Of a DNA stretch of 64,000 bases, positions 24,773-33,555 are shown in pieces. Source of the stretch: Bacteroidales bacterium (GTDB lineage: Bacteria > Bacteroidota > Bacteroidia > Bacteroidales > Tenuifilaceae); the NCBI GenBank assembly GCA_020636845.1, contig JACJXD010000001.1, positions 496,001-560,000 on the forward strand, given 5' to 3'. The position numbers and the translations under genes are program-made. Under the pieces are notes generated by a model. The model did not search any database. It worked only from the letters and a program-made list of their open reading frames with translations, and had not been told where the DNA came from. The stretch's first letter is position 1. Each line of letters opens with the position of its first letter.

Positions 24773-27640
24773 TTACATGTATTCTTCGATTGGAGCACAA
24801 GTACAAACCAAATTCCTATCACCATATCCTGCATCAATTTTACTTACGTATGGCCAGAACTTATTTTGATATATCCATGGTAATGGGTATGCTGCTTTTT
24901 GTCGAGTATATGCGTGTTTCCACTCGTCGGCAGAAGCCTCGGCAGCCGTATGTGGAGCATTTATAACAACATTGTCCGTTTTATCGGCAACGCCATTCTT
25001 AATGTCTTCCAATTCGGCTTTAATGCTAATCATCATATCGACAAACCTGTCAAGTTCCTGTTTCGACTCGCTTTCCGTTGGTTCAACCATAAGACTTTCG
25101 TGTACCGGGAACGAAACGGTAGGTGCATGATAGCCGTAATCCATCATTCTACGACCTACATCGCTAGAGTCAACGCCATAATCCATTTTGAAATGATGAC
25201 AATCCAGTATCATTTCGTGACCAACTCTTCCGGTTTCGCCCGTGTAAAGAATTTTATAATGGTCTTTCAATTTTGCCATAAGGTAATTGGCGTTCAGTAT
25301 AGCAACCTTCGTTGCCATTTGAAGTCCTTCGAAACCTAGCATTAAAATATATCCGTAGGATATAGGCAATACACTTGCACTACCCCACGGTGCTGCTGCT
25401 ACAGCGGTAATACCCTTTGCACCACCGGTTTTTACCACAGAGTGCGAAGGAAGGAACGGAGCTAAATGCTTTGCGGCTGCAATAGGGCCAACACCCGGAC
25501 CTCCACCTCCATGAGGAATGGCAAATGTTTTATGTAAGTTCAAATGGCAAACATCTGCACCAATCTCGCCCGGACTGGTAAATCCAACCTGAGCATTCAT
25601 ATTGGCACCATCCATGTAAACCATTCCGCCATTTTTATGTATTATATCAACCATCTCACGGATTTTGCTTTCGAAAACGCCATGTGTTGACGGATAAGTA
25701 ACCATAAAGGCGGCCAAGTTATCCTTATTCTGCTCTGCCTTTGCAGCCAAGTCGTCAAGGCTGATGTTACCTTTATCGTCGCAAGCAACCACAACAACAT
25801 TCATCCCGGCCATTGCTGCACTTGCGGGGTTTGTACCGTGTGCCGACGAAGGTATAAGAACTACATTTCGGTTAGCCTCACCACGGCTAATATGGTACTG
25901 ACGAATTACCATTAACCCCGTGTACTCGCCTGCTGCTCCTGAGTTAGGTTGCAAGGTTACGGCTTCGAATCCGGTAATTTCGGCTAATAACTTTTCGAGT
26001 TCGGTTATCATTTCCATATAGCCCTGAACCTGATTGGCCGGAACAAACGGATGAATATTTCCGAATTCAGGCCAACTCAACGGTAACATGGTTGTTGCAG
26101 GATTCAACTTCATTGTACAACTTCCCAAAGAAATCATACTATGATTTAAGGCAATATCTCTCCGTTCCAACTTCTTAATATAGCGCATCATTTCGGTTTC
26201 GGAATGATAACTGTTGAATACCTGTTCGGTTAAATACTTCGATGTACGTTTAAAATTCTGAGGAATGGAACTTACCTCTTTTACTTCGCTAACGATTGGA
26301 GCAGCCTTGCCGGCAGCCTCTGCAAAAACAGCCAGTAACTTGTTGATGTCCTCAACAGCCGTAATCTCATCAATGCTGATTCCTATTTTACCGTTATCCT
26401 TATAATTCAAGTTGATTTCGCGCTCAATAGCCTTTGCCTTAATATTGTCTATTTTAACATTAGCAGGAACCTCAACTTCAAGAGTATCGAATATTACCTT
26501 GTTTAACTGCTTGTAACCCAACTTTGACAATTCTCCGGCAACCATATTGGCAACACTATGGATATATGCGGCTATTTCGCGAACACCTTTGGGACCGTGA
26601 TAAACGGCGAACATTCCGGCCATTATTGCCAATAGCGCCTGAGCGGTACATATATTGGAAGTAGCACGTTCACGTTTAATGTGCTGCTCGCGTGTTTGCA
26701 AAGCCATACGCAAAGCCTTATTGCCAAGTCGGTCAACCGAAATGCCAATTATTCTACCCGGCATACTTCTTTTAAATTCATCCTTACAAGCAAAGTAAGC
26801 AGCATGAGGTCCTCCGAATCCCATAGGAATTCCGAAACGTTGGGTAGAACCGGCCACAATATCTGCACCCCATTCGCCCGGAGGTGTTATTAGTGCAAGG
26901 CTGAGTAAGTCGGCCATAACGGAAACCAAAACACCAGCCTCGTGTGCCTTAGTAACAAAAGCGCTGTAATCCCTTACGTTTCCTCTTGCCGAAGGGTACT
27001 GAACAATTGCACCAAATTCCTTACCTGTAAACTTATAGTCCGTATAGCAACCGGTAACAACCTCTATTCCCTGTGGGTTCGAACGAGTATTGATTACATC
27101 GAGGGTTTGAGGAAAAATATCCTTATCGACAAAAAGAATGTTTTTGCCTGCCTTTACAGCATCGCGACTGCGAAGGTTGTGCATCATAATCATTGCTTCG
27201 GCAGCAGCCGTAGCCTCGTCGAGAAGTGACGCGTTAGCTATTTCCATGCCGGTTAAATCGATAACCATAGTCTGGAAATTTAACAGCGCTTCCAAGCGTC
27301 CCTGACTAATTTCGGCCTGATACGGAGTGTATGATGTGTACCATCCGGGATTTTCCAAAATATTTCGAAGAATAACCGAAGGGGTAGTTGTTCCGTAATA
27401 CCCCATTCCAATGTACGATTTAAAAATCTTGTTCTTGGCAGCCATTCCTTTCAACTTAACTAAAAACTGGTTTTCGGATAAGGCTTTGGGGAGATTTAAA
27501 GGTTTCTTTAAACGTATATTTTTAGGTATGGTCTGATCGATGAGTTCATCAAGCGAAGAAACTCCGATGACCTTGAGCATCTCGTTAATATCTTCCTCAC
27601 GAGGGCCAATGTGTCGAAAAACTAATTTATCAGTGGTCAT
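24773..27640 (-). CDS. gcvP: Glycine dehydrogenase (decarboxylating), P protein of the glycine cleavage system
   Basis: A 955-residue fused-type P protein that decarboxylates glycine and passes the aminomethyl group to lipoylated H protein. Two homologous halves of the PLP fold are visible. The N-terminal FRHIGPREEDINEMLKVIG is classical, and PLP-binding Lys704 is in NLHKTFAIPHGGGGPG. LGSCTMKLNP (about 510) is diagnostic. Length equals the E. coli form. The other parts (gcvT, gcvH) are not in this window. It is expressed from its own promoter (27683-27690) and ended by a hairpin. Confidence 0.97.
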   Translation of the reverse strand: MTTDKLVFRHIGPREEDINEMLKVIGVSSLDELIDQTIPKNIRLKKPLNLPKALSENQFLVKLKGMAAKNKIFKSYIGMGYYGTTTPSVILRNILENPGWYTSYTPYQAEISQGRLEALLNFQTMVIDLTGMEIANASLLDEATAAAEAMIMMHNLRSRDAVKAGKNILFVDKDIFPQTLDVINTRSNPQGIEVVTGCYTDYKFTGKEFGAIVQYPSARGNVRDYSAFVTKAHEAGVLVSVMADLLSLALITPPGEWGADIVAGSTQRFGIPMGFGGPHAAYFACKDEFKRSMPGRIIGISVDRLGNKALRMALQTREQHIKRERATSNICTAQALLAIMAGMFAVYHGPKGVREIAAYIHSVANMVAGELSKLGYKQLNKVIFDTLEVEVPANVKIDNIKAKAIEREINLNYKDNGKIGISIDEITAVEDINKLLAVFAEAAGKAAPIVSEVKEVSSIPQNFKRTSKYLTEQVFNSYHSETEMMRYIKKLERRDIALNHSMISLGSCTMKLNPATTMLPLSWPEFGNIHPFVPANQVQGYMEMITELEKLLAEITGFEAVTLQPNSGAAGEYTGLMVIRQYHISRGEANRNVVLIPSSAHGTNPASAAMAGMNVVVVACDDKGNISLDDLAAKAEQNKDNLAAFMVTYPSTHGVFESKIREMVDIIHKNGGMVYMDGANMNAQVGFTSPGEIGADVCHLNLHKTFAIPHGGGGPGVGPIAAAKHLAPFLPSHSVVKTGGAKGITAVAAAPWGSASVLPISYGYILMLGFEGLQMATKVAILNANYLMAKLKDHYKILYTGETGRVGHEMILDCHHFKMDYGVDSSDVGRRMMDYGYHAPTVSFPVHESLMVEPTESESKQELDRFVDMMISIKAELEDIKNGVADKTDNVVINAPHTAAEASADEWKHAYTRQKAAYPLPWIYQNKFWPYVSKIDAGYGDRNLVCTCAPIEEYM

Positions 27641-27682
27641 AGTATGATTACATTAAACTGTTATTAAATTACAAATCGAAAG

Positions 27683-27690
27683 CAAATGTA
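27683..27690 (-). promoter_or_regulatory. -7 element for gcvP
   Basis: The minus strand reads TACATTTG, an exact TAnnTTTG, 42 bases upstream of the ATG. No glycine-riboswitch-like structure is visible in the short leader. Confidence 0.45.
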
Positions 27691-27757
27691 TGTTTTTTAT
27701 TAAAAATCATCACCTTAATTAAGTAATTTATGTATGCTTTTTAACAGATTTATCGTA

Positions 27758-28390
27758 CTACTTTAAAAAGGGATTCTGTTTCACCTCCTCCCCTATGGTT
27801 GAAGAAGGTCCATGACCCGGAAACACAATAGTTTCCGAAGGCAGATTTTTTAACTTTTGAACGCTTTCCATAAGCATTTCATAATCGCCACCCTCCAAAT
27901 CGGTTCTTCCGACAGAACCCTTAAAAAGAGTATCACCGCTGATTAAAATCCCTTCGTTTGCCGAATAAAGGCAAATTCCTCCGGGTGTATGCCCCGGAGT
28001 GGCAATCACTGTAAACTCACTATTACCAAACAAAATAACTTCGCCATCGTTAATTGTTTTGTCGATTATGGGAATTTTGTCGATGGAAAAGCCAAACATC
28101 TGTGCATGGGAAGGAGCCGATTCCAATACTTGTAACTCCTCGGGATGGGCAAGCCATTTGCACTCAAATAGATTTTTGGCATACTCCACTCCCAATATAT
28201 GATCAACGTGGCAATGCGTATTCACAATATACTTTACGTTTAAGCCATTCTCGTCCACGGTCTTCTTTAACTGGGCAGCCTCGGTTGGATTATAACATGC
28301 AGGATCGACAATGATTGCATCTTTAGATTCATCGAAAATTAGGTAGGTGTTAACCATAAATGGATTAAACACAAGCGTTTTTACAGTCAT
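27758..28390 (-). CDS. Metallo-beta-lactamase-fold hydrolase, glyoxalase II-like
   Basis: A 210-residue hydrolase binding two metal ions. The motif THCHVDHILG (about 57-66) gives the HxHxDH ligands; further ligands lie in ATPGHTPGG, ISGDTLF and FPGHGPSS. The small size, without the C-terminal substrate domain of true GloB, places it with short YcbL-like enzymes. Hydroxyacylglutathione-like thioesters are therefore a possible but unproven substrate. It is 28 bases downstream of the pcm frame's stop on the same strand, so the two are likely co-transcribed. Confidence 0.88.
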   Translation of the reverse strand: MTVKTLVFNPFMVNTYLIFDESKDAIIVDPACYNPTEAAQLKKTVDENGLNVKYIVNTHCHVDHILGVEYAKNLFECKWLAHPEELQVLESAPSHAQMFGFSIDKIPIIDKTINDGEVILFGNSEFTVIATPGHTPGGICLYSANEGILISGDTLFKGSVGRTDLEGGDYEMLMESVQKLKNLPSETIVFPGHGPSSTIGEEVKQNPFLK

Positions 28391-28418
28391 TGTTCTTCGT
28401 TATTAATGTTGAAATATA

Positions 28419-29069
28419 TTAACCGTTCTTACCTTTTAACAAGGGAACAAACATAAAGTTGCCATGGTTTGTTGTTTTAACTTCCGTAGGCGAAATTTTT
28501 TCTATCAGAGTCATAACCTGTCCGTTATCATCACCAACAGGGATTACCATACGTCCACCCACAGCCAACTGGTCTATTAACTTCTCCGGAATTTCGCTAG
28601 CACCAGCTGTAACCAAAATTCCATCGAAAGGCGCATAGCCGGGCAGGCCTTTGTAACCATCACCGTAAACGCAAACCGGATGGTATCCCATGGACTCGAG
28701 CAACGCTTTCGAATTAAGGAACAACCCCCTATGCCGTTCTACAGTGTACAGACGAACTCCCATTTGTAACAGTATTGCGGCCTGATAACCGGAACCGGTT
28801 CCAACTTCCAACACCTTATCCATTTTACTAACTTGCAACAGCTGCGTTTGAAAAGCTACCGTATATGGTTGCGAAATTGTTTGCCCACACCCTATTGGAA
28901 AAGCCTGATCGCTATAAGCAAAATTCAAAAACCCGCTATCCATAAAAAAATGCCGAGGAACCTGTAACATGGCCTCCAAAACCGCATTGTCCGTAATGCC
29001 TTTCGATCGAACTTCCTCCACCAACTTTTTTCGAAGGCCTTTATGGCGAAATGTGTCATTCTGTATCAT
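28419..29069 (-). CDS. pcm: Protein-L-isoaspartate O-methyltransferase
   Basis: A 216-residue SAM-dependent enzyme that methylates isoaspartyl residues to start repair of aged proteins. The SAM motif LEVGTGSGYQAAILL (about 83-97) and family blocks VPRHFFMDSGFLNFAYSD, IGCGQTISQPYTVAFQTQLL and PYAPFDGILVTAGASEIP-like sequence are present. A longer frame begins at a TTG (29114), but an exact TATCTTTG promoter element at 29091-29098 lies within it, so the ATG at 29069 (MIQNDTFRHKGLRKKL) is chosen. Length matches PIMT. Confidence 0.93.
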   Translation of the reverse strand: MIQNDTFRHKGLRKKLVEEVRSKGITDNAVLEAMLQVPRHFFMDSGFLNFAYSDQAFPIGCGQTISQPYTVAFQTQLLQVSKMDKVLEVGTGSGYQAAILLQMGVRLYTVERHRGLFLNSKALLESMGYHPVCVYGDGYKGLPGYAPFDGILVTAGASEIPEKLIDQLAVGGRMVIPVGDDNGQVMTLIEKISPTEVKTTNHGNFMFVPLLKGKNG

Positions 29070-29090
29070 CAACTCAAATTTAAACTTACA

Positions 29091-29098
29091 CAAAGATA
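29091..29098 (-). promoter_or_regulatory. -7 element for pcm
   Basis: The minus strand reads TATCTTTG, an exact TAnnTTTG, 21 bases upstream of ATG 29069; it decides the pcm start. Confidence 0.55.
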
Positions 29099-29181
29099 CG
29101 CAAAAGCCAGCCAACCTTCATGTGTTACTAAATAGTTAATAAAATTTTGGGCGTAAATAACGCTCATCGGTCTGATTAAAG

Positions 29182-29189
29182 TATGTTTG
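29182..29189 (+). promoter_or_regulatory. -7 element for the Gfo/Idh-like gene
   Basis: TATGTTTG matches TAnnTTTG exactly and lies 26 bases before the ATG at 29216. No TTTG at the usual -33 spacing. Confidence 0.4.
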
Positions 29190-29215
29190 CAATATAAAAA
29201 CGCCTTTTTTCAGTA

Positions 29216-30028
29216 ATGCACAACATCTGTATTATTTGTAACGAGAACGATGCCTCGTTTTTTAAGGGAATTAGCAGCAATCCCAAAGTAAGTTCTATCG
29301 AATTTTTTATCGACACCAACGCTCAGCAAAGCATCTCCGAAAAAAGAGAAAATTCTCAAGAACAATTTGATATTGTCCTGCTCCATGCCGGAGAAAAAAA
29401 CTTTGAATACGCTACTGAATCCATAAAAAACGGACTGCATTTATTGCTAACAAATTCCTATAGCTTATCGGCTAATGAAATAAATTACCTTCGGCAACTT
29501 TCCATCGAAATGGGAGTTCACGTGCTGTTTTCGGGATTAGCCAATACTCCTGTGAATCTATCCTACCCCTTCACGGTACCATTCATTGCCAACCTAACAC
29601 GAACCGTTTCGGTTAAAGGAACAAACAGGGAATTCCTTATAAACTTAATTCGCTTCGACCTTACATCGCTGGCATTACTTTGCCCTTACGAAATTCGTAA
29701 AATCAGGGTTTACGAACTCCCCTTGTGTAGTTCAACTCCTTCCAAAGTAATGGTTTTAATCGATTTCAACAACAACTCCGCATCGACCTATCACCTAAAC
29801 TTAAATCCTACCAATAGCGCTCAATTAACTGTTGATGTCGAAAGCCAACAGTTTCAAGAAGAAGTAAGCATCTATAATCCAGCCAATCAGTTTCAATTAA
29901 GCAAAGATACTGACATGCTAATCAGCAGTATCGAAACGGGAAAAGAGCCGCTTCTCGGATTTCAACTGGCCGGAAAATCGTTCCAAATTTTAGATGCTAT
30001 CACAAAAAAGTTGGGCTGGGAAAACTAA
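29216..30028 (+). CDS. Degenerate Gfo/Idh/MocA-like protein of unknown function
   Basis: A 270-residue protein. Residues about 50-105 (FDIVLLHAGEKNFEYATE, then NGLHLLLTNSYSLSANE) follow the pattern of the second half of a Gfo/Idh/MocA Rossmann domain, where a substrate-lysine EKP block would normally stand. The glycine-rich nucleotide loop expected at the N-terminus is missing (MHNICIICNENDASFF), and the EKP motif is replaced, so NAD binding and catalysis are doubtful. The rest resembles a beta-rich second domain. It is 50 bases upstream of a sugar-phosphate transferase and probably in its operon, which hints at a cell-surface sugar role. Assignment is tentative. Confidence 0.6.
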   Translation: MHNICIICNENDASFFKGISSNPKVSSIEFFIDTNAQQSISEKRENSQEQFDIVLLHAGEKNFEYATESIKNGLHLLLTNSYSLSANEINYLRQLSIEMGVHVLFSGLANTPVNLSYPFTVPFIANLTRTVSVKGTNREFLINLIRFDLTSLALLCPYEIRKIRVYELPLCSSTPSKVMVLIDFNNNSASTYHLNLNPTNSAQLTVDVESQQFQEEVSIYNPANQFQLSKDTDMLISSIETGKEPLLGFQLAGKSFQILDAITKKLGWEN

Positions 30029-30078
30029 ACATCGGCTGCTTTTTAGTATTTTGCGAACCCATACAATTATTTTTTCCG

Positions 30079-31494
30079 ATGAAAAAGTTCCGAGGGCTTA
30101 CATACCTTTATTTAATATTCGATTTTCTGGGCAGTGCTGCAACTTGGACGCTTTTTAACATCTTTCGAAAAAAATATGTCGAATCCCAACTGTACGGCAT
30201 AGACCTAACATTTCACCCCGACTTGAAATTTGTGCTGGGATTACTATTTTTCCCGTTATTCTGGATTTCACTTTTCGGAATAGCCGGATTTTATCAAAAA
30301 ATACTGCGAAAAACGAGGCTCAAGGAATTTGGCATGTCGTTAGGATTTACCATTATCGGCAGCTTAATTCTCTTTTTTATGCTGCTGCTAGACGACTACA
30401 TTGTTTCGTATAAAACCTACTACATTATTCTTCTGAGCCTTTTCGTACTTGAATTTGTGCTAACATACATTCCTCGGGTTATTCTCACCACAAGAATTGT
30501 TCATAACATACACAACAGGAAAATAGGATTTCCAACCTTAATTGTTGGCAATGGAGAAAAGGCTATTAGCACAATAAACGAACTTAATGCCGAGAAAAAA
30601 TCGCAGGGCTTTAAGGTTGTAGGCTACATAAAAACATCGGAAGGCACCGATTCCCTTTCCAACATGTTACCCGAACTGGGAACCATAAAAAATATTACAC
30701 AGGTAATAACCGACAACAACATTGAAGAGGTTATTTTGGCCACGGATAGCGAAAATACCGAAGAACTCAAAGCGATTTTTAACGTTTTAATTCCGCTAAA
30801 CGTTTCCATAAAAGCAACTCCCAGCATGTACGATATTTTAATTGGCAGGGTGAAAATGAGCGGAATTTTAAATGCCCCGCTACTAAGCATTTCGTTTGAA
30901 CTGCTATCGCCCTGGCAGGCAAACCTTAAAGAACTAACCGACTACATGCTATCGTTACTCGCCATTATTTTGCTATCGCCATTGGCGGTTGTTTTGGCAA
31001 TTACCATAAAACTAACGTCGAAAGGACCCATTATATTTAAACAGGAAAGAATTGGACAGTACGGAAAACCCTTCACACTCTACAAATTTCGCAGTATGTA
31101 TGTTGATGCCGAAAATGGCGGGCCTGCTCTATCGAGCAAATCCGATAACAGGGTAACTCCCATTGGCCGATTCATGCGCAAAACCCGCCTCGACGAAATT
31201 CCAAACTTTTACAACGTTTTTCGAGGCGACATGTCGCTTGTTGGACCCCGTCCCGAAAGGCAATTTTACATCGACCAAATTGTAAAGGTTGCCCCTCATT
31301 ACATACACTTACAAAAGGTAAAACCGGGAATTACCTCGTGGGGGCAGGTAAAGTACGGTTATGCCGAAAACGTAGAGCAGATGACCGAAAGACTCAGATA
31401 CGATTTACTCTACCTAGAAAACATGTCGCTTTTTGTGGACTTCAAAATAATGATTTACACCATCCTCACCGTTTTTAGGGGTAAGGGAGTTTAG
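30079..31494 (+). CDS. Polyprenyl-phosphate sugar-1-phosphate transferase (WcaJ/PglC-type)
   Basis: A 471-residue membrane enzyme that moves a sugar-1-phosphate from a nucleotide sugar to undecaprenyl phosphate, starting synthesis of a surface glycan. It has four N-terminal membrane segments, a CoA_binding_3-type soluble domain with PTLIVGNGEKAI (about 155-166), another membrane/re-entrant segment (about 289-310) and the C-terminal catalytic domain. That domain has KQERIGQYGKPFTLYKFRSM, RKTRLDEIPNFYNVFRGDMS and LVGPRPE, all classical. There is no glycosyltransferase cluster nearby, so this initiating enzyme is encoded apart from its pathway. The sugar is not predictable. Confidence 0.92.
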   Translation: MKKFRGLTYLYLIFDFLGSAATWTLFNIFRKKYVESQLYGIDLTFHPDLKFVLGLLFFPLFWISLFGIAGFYQKILRKTRLKEFGMSLGFTIIGSLILFFMLLLDDYIVSYKTYYIILLSLFVLEFVLTYIPRVILTTRIVHNIHNRKIGFPTLIVGNGEKAISTINELNAEKKSQGFKVVGYIKTSEGTDSLSNMLPELGTIKNITQVITDNNIEEVILATDSENTEELKAIFNVLIPLNVSIKATPSMYDILIGRVKMSGILNAPLLSISFELLSPWQANLKELTDYMLSLLAIILLSPLAVVLAITIKLTSKGPIIFKQERIGQYGKPFTLYKFRSMYVDAENGGPALSSKSDNRVTPIGRFMRKTRLDEIPNFYNVFRGDMSLVGPRPERQFYIDQIVKVAPHYIHLQKVKPGITSWGQVKYGYAENVEQMTERLRYDLLYLENMSLFVDFKIMIYTILTVFRGKGV

Positions 31495-31586
31495 TGTGTA
31501 CTTCAATCCTGCTTCTGAAAAATGTTTATGGCATAGAAATTAGGATTAACTGTTTACATTCTTTTCTTCCACTCAACTTAAATAAC

Positions 31587-32147
31587 TCACAATTTAATCA
31601 CATCAATAGGAGTATATATCGGACCCGTTGGCTTAAGATCGCTTCGGTAAAAAATTAACTTATCCACCGTATTCTCCTGAAACGGTTCCCCATTATACTT
31701 TTCAATAAGTTCCCTAAAAGGTTGAACACTGTTCATAAACTTAACCCTACCTAGCGTAATATGAGGGTTAAACCCTCGGATATCGGATTCAAAGCCATTA
31801 TTGTTTACCACCTGTTCTACCTTCTTTTGGAGTTCAACTATTTTCTCGGATTTATCGATTCCAACCCAAACTACCTTAGGTATCGGATTCCCGAAATATC
31901 CCAAACTTTTTAAACTGCAGGAAAAATTTCCAAATCCTTCAACGCTTGCATGCAAATCGCTCTTAATTTTTTCAACCAAACTTATTGGCGTATTGCCCAG
32001 AAAATGTAACGTTAAGTGTAGAGTTTTATCGTTAACCCACTTTATCGAATCCATTTTGGTTTGCCTAACTATTTCGTTCCAACAACTAAGCAGTTTAGCC
32101 TCAGGTTTAAACTCTATTGCAACAAATGTTCTTAGCCCTTTTTCCAT
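31587..32147 (-). CDS. thpR: RNA 2',3'-cyclic phosphodiesterase (2H family, LigT-like)
   Basis: A 186-residue 2H phosphoesterase. The two catalytic HxTx motifs are HLTL (His44) and HITL (His129 in NPHITLGRV). The N-terminal RTFVAIEF and spacing of the motifs match ThpR, which opens 2',3'-cyclic phosphates of RNA and was originally described as 2'-5' RNA ligase. It is a single gene, convergent with the sugar transferase and divergent from elbB. Confidence 0.93.
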   Translation of the reverse strand: MEKGLRTFVAIEFKPEAKLLSCWNEIVRQTKMDSIKWVNDKTLHLTLHFLGNTPISLVEKIKSDLHASVEGFGNFSCSLKSLGYFGNPIPKVVWVGIDKSEKIVELQKKVEQVVNNNGFESDIRGFNPHITLGRVKFMNSVQPFRELIEKYNGEPFQENTVDKLIFYRSDLKPTGPIYTPIDVIKL

Positions 32148-32166
32148 TTTTATACCAATTAATGAA

Positions 32167-32197
32167 TTTGCAAATTAGGTAAAGTTTACTTACTTTG
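32167..32197 (+). promoter_or_regulatory. Bacteroidota-type promoter for elbB
   Basis: TTTG (32167-32170), 19-base spacer, then TTACTTTG (32190-32197), seven of eight matches to TAnnTTTG. ATG follows at 32223. Confidence 0.6.
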
Positions 32198-32222
32198 GGT
32201 TACAAAATAAAAGCATTTTGCC

Positions 32223-32879
32223 ATGAGCAACGTAAAAAAGTTTGCTGTCATTTTATCGGGTTGCGGAGTGTTTGACGGTTCGGAAATTCACGAAGCAGTT
32301 ATGACCTTATACGCCATTACAAGAAAAGGAGCAACTTACGAAATATTTGCTCCCGACATTGCCCAACATCATGTTATAAACCATGTTGATGGGAGCGTAA
32401 TGAATGAAGCCCGAAATGTTTTGGTTGAGTCGGCACGAATTGCTCGTGGAAAAATTAAGCCTTTATCGGAATTTAACCCCGAACTTTTCGATGCTCTAAT
32501 TTTCCCGGGAGGAATGGGCGTTGCAAAAAATCTGTCAACATGGGCTTTTAAAGGCCAAAATTGCACGGTAATTCCGGAGGTAGAAAATGCCATAAAGGGA
32601 ATGCACAAGTTGCACAAGCCAATCGGTGCCCTTTGCATTGCCCCTGTACTAATGGCCAAAGTATTAGGAAATGTTACGCTTACCGTTGGAAAAGATGCCA
32701 CCACGATAAAAGCTCTGGAAACCCTCGGAGCAAAACATCAGCAAACCAACCATGCACAGGTGGTTGTCGATGAAAAAAACATGGTTTTTTCTACTCCTTG
32801 CTACATGCTCGATGCCAGCATTGTTGACATTGCCGAAGGGGCAAAAGCTATTGTTGCCGAAATACTAAAATGGATTTAA
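32223..32879 (+). CDS. elbB: Isoprenoid biosynthesis glyoxalase ElbB (DJ-1/PfpI superfamily)
   Basis: A 218-residue DJ-1/PfpI-superfamily protein with the ElbB-type beginning KKFAVILSGCGVFDGSEIHEA, a FPGGMGVAKNLS block and nucleophile-elbow Cys138 in GALCIAPVLMAKVLG. E. coli ElbB has glyoxalase III-like activity and was linked to isoprenoid synthesis, though its cell role remains unsettled. Length is typical. It has its own promoter and lies 16 bases before a small lipoprotein gene, with which it may be co-transcribed. Confidence 0.93.
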   Translation: MSNVKKFAVILSGCGVFDGSEIHEAVMTLYAITRKGATYEIFAPDIAQHHVINHVDGSVMNEARNVLVESARIARGKIKPLSEFNPELFDALIFPGGMGVAKNLSTWAFKGQNCTVIPEVENAIKGMHKLHKPIGALCIAPVLMAKVLGNVTLTVGKDATTIKALETLGAKHQQTNHAQVVVDEKNMVFSTPCYMLDASIVDIAEGAKAIVAEILKWI

Positions 32880-32895
32880 TCGCTTTTAACTTGCA

Positions 32896-33390
32896 ATGAA
32901 ACGTTTTTTCTTAGGTTACATAGGTATTGCTGTGTCAATGTTTTTTTTCGTTACCTCATGTTCTCTCGATAACGACTGTAAGGATTGCGTTAATCCCCCT
33001 TCGTCTATACTGATAAAAATTGTTGATGCGTCGAATAGTCAGGAAAACCTAATTTCGGATAACATCTATAATTCGGATTCTATAAAAATTTGGTATGCCG
33101 AAAAGGATGGGAATAAAACGAAAGTGGACTTCAACCTTATTTCAACCGGTTGGGTTCAAAACGTTATTGAAACAAATATTGCCGTTTGCTCCGAAATAGG
33201 AGAATTTTCCAACTTTTATGTTTACCTGAATCAATCCGATACCGATACAATCACAATAAAAGTTATTAAGCATAGCGATGGTTGCTGCACCTCGTTTCCT
33301 CTCGACTCTATTGCTGTTAACGGGAAAAGTGCAGAATGGGACACAAGCGATTACTCGCTTCTTTTAAAGAAAAATGTCGAAAAAGACTAA
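32896..33390 (+). CDS. Small lipoprotein of unknown function
   Basis: A 164-residue predicted lipoprotein: MKRFFLGYIG start, hydrophobic core and lipobox FVTSC (Cys22). The mature part has four further early and late cysteines (DCKDCVNP near 29-34 and GCC near 138) that could form disulfides or bind a metal, with a beta-rich composition. I recognise no family. It follows elbB by 16 bases, and mfd has its own promoter downstream, so it is the end of the elbB unit. Confidence 0.75.
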   Translation: MKRFFLGYIGIAVSMFFFVTSCSLDNDCKDCVNPPSSILIKIVDASNSQENLISDNIYNSDSIKIWYAEKDGNKTKVDFNLISTGWVQNVIETNIAVCSEIGEFSNFYVYLNQSDTDTITIKVIKHSDGCCTSFPLDSIAVNGKSAEWDTSDYSLLLKKNVEKD

Positions 33391-33513
33391 AAGGCATAGT
33401 TGCTTTTTGATGTTTCCGCAACCTACAAAACTTCCTTGTAGTTAATCTTATCTGCAAAAAATCAACGTTTCGTTTCCAAAAAGATGTTCAACCCTAATTT
33501 ACCGTTAAACCTT

Positions 33514-33545
33514 TTTGAGCATCAATACATAAAAAGTTAAATTTG
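33514..33545 (+). promoter_or_regulatory. Bacteroidota-type promoter for mfd
   Basis: TTTG (33514-33517), 20-base spacer, TAAATTTG (33538-33545), an exact -7 element. The ATG is at 33556, so the leader is only a few bases and the mRNA nearly leaderless. Confidence 0.65.
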
Positions 33546-33555
33546 CATTCGAAAA

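Noticed and set aside
24899..25339. A 146-codon plus-strand frame inside gcvP
   Set aside because: It lies antisense in a fully conserved gcvP region, has no family features and no promoter; a shadow of the real gene.
27641..27757. Glycine riboswitch upstream of gcvP
   Set aside because: The leader after the -7 element is about 40 AT-rich bases, far too short for a glycine aptamer, and shows no stem-loop array.
31495..31586. Terminator between the sugar transferase and thpR genes
   Set aside because: Only short, widely separated complementary words (AATCCT and AGGATT) are present with no T tract; not convincing.
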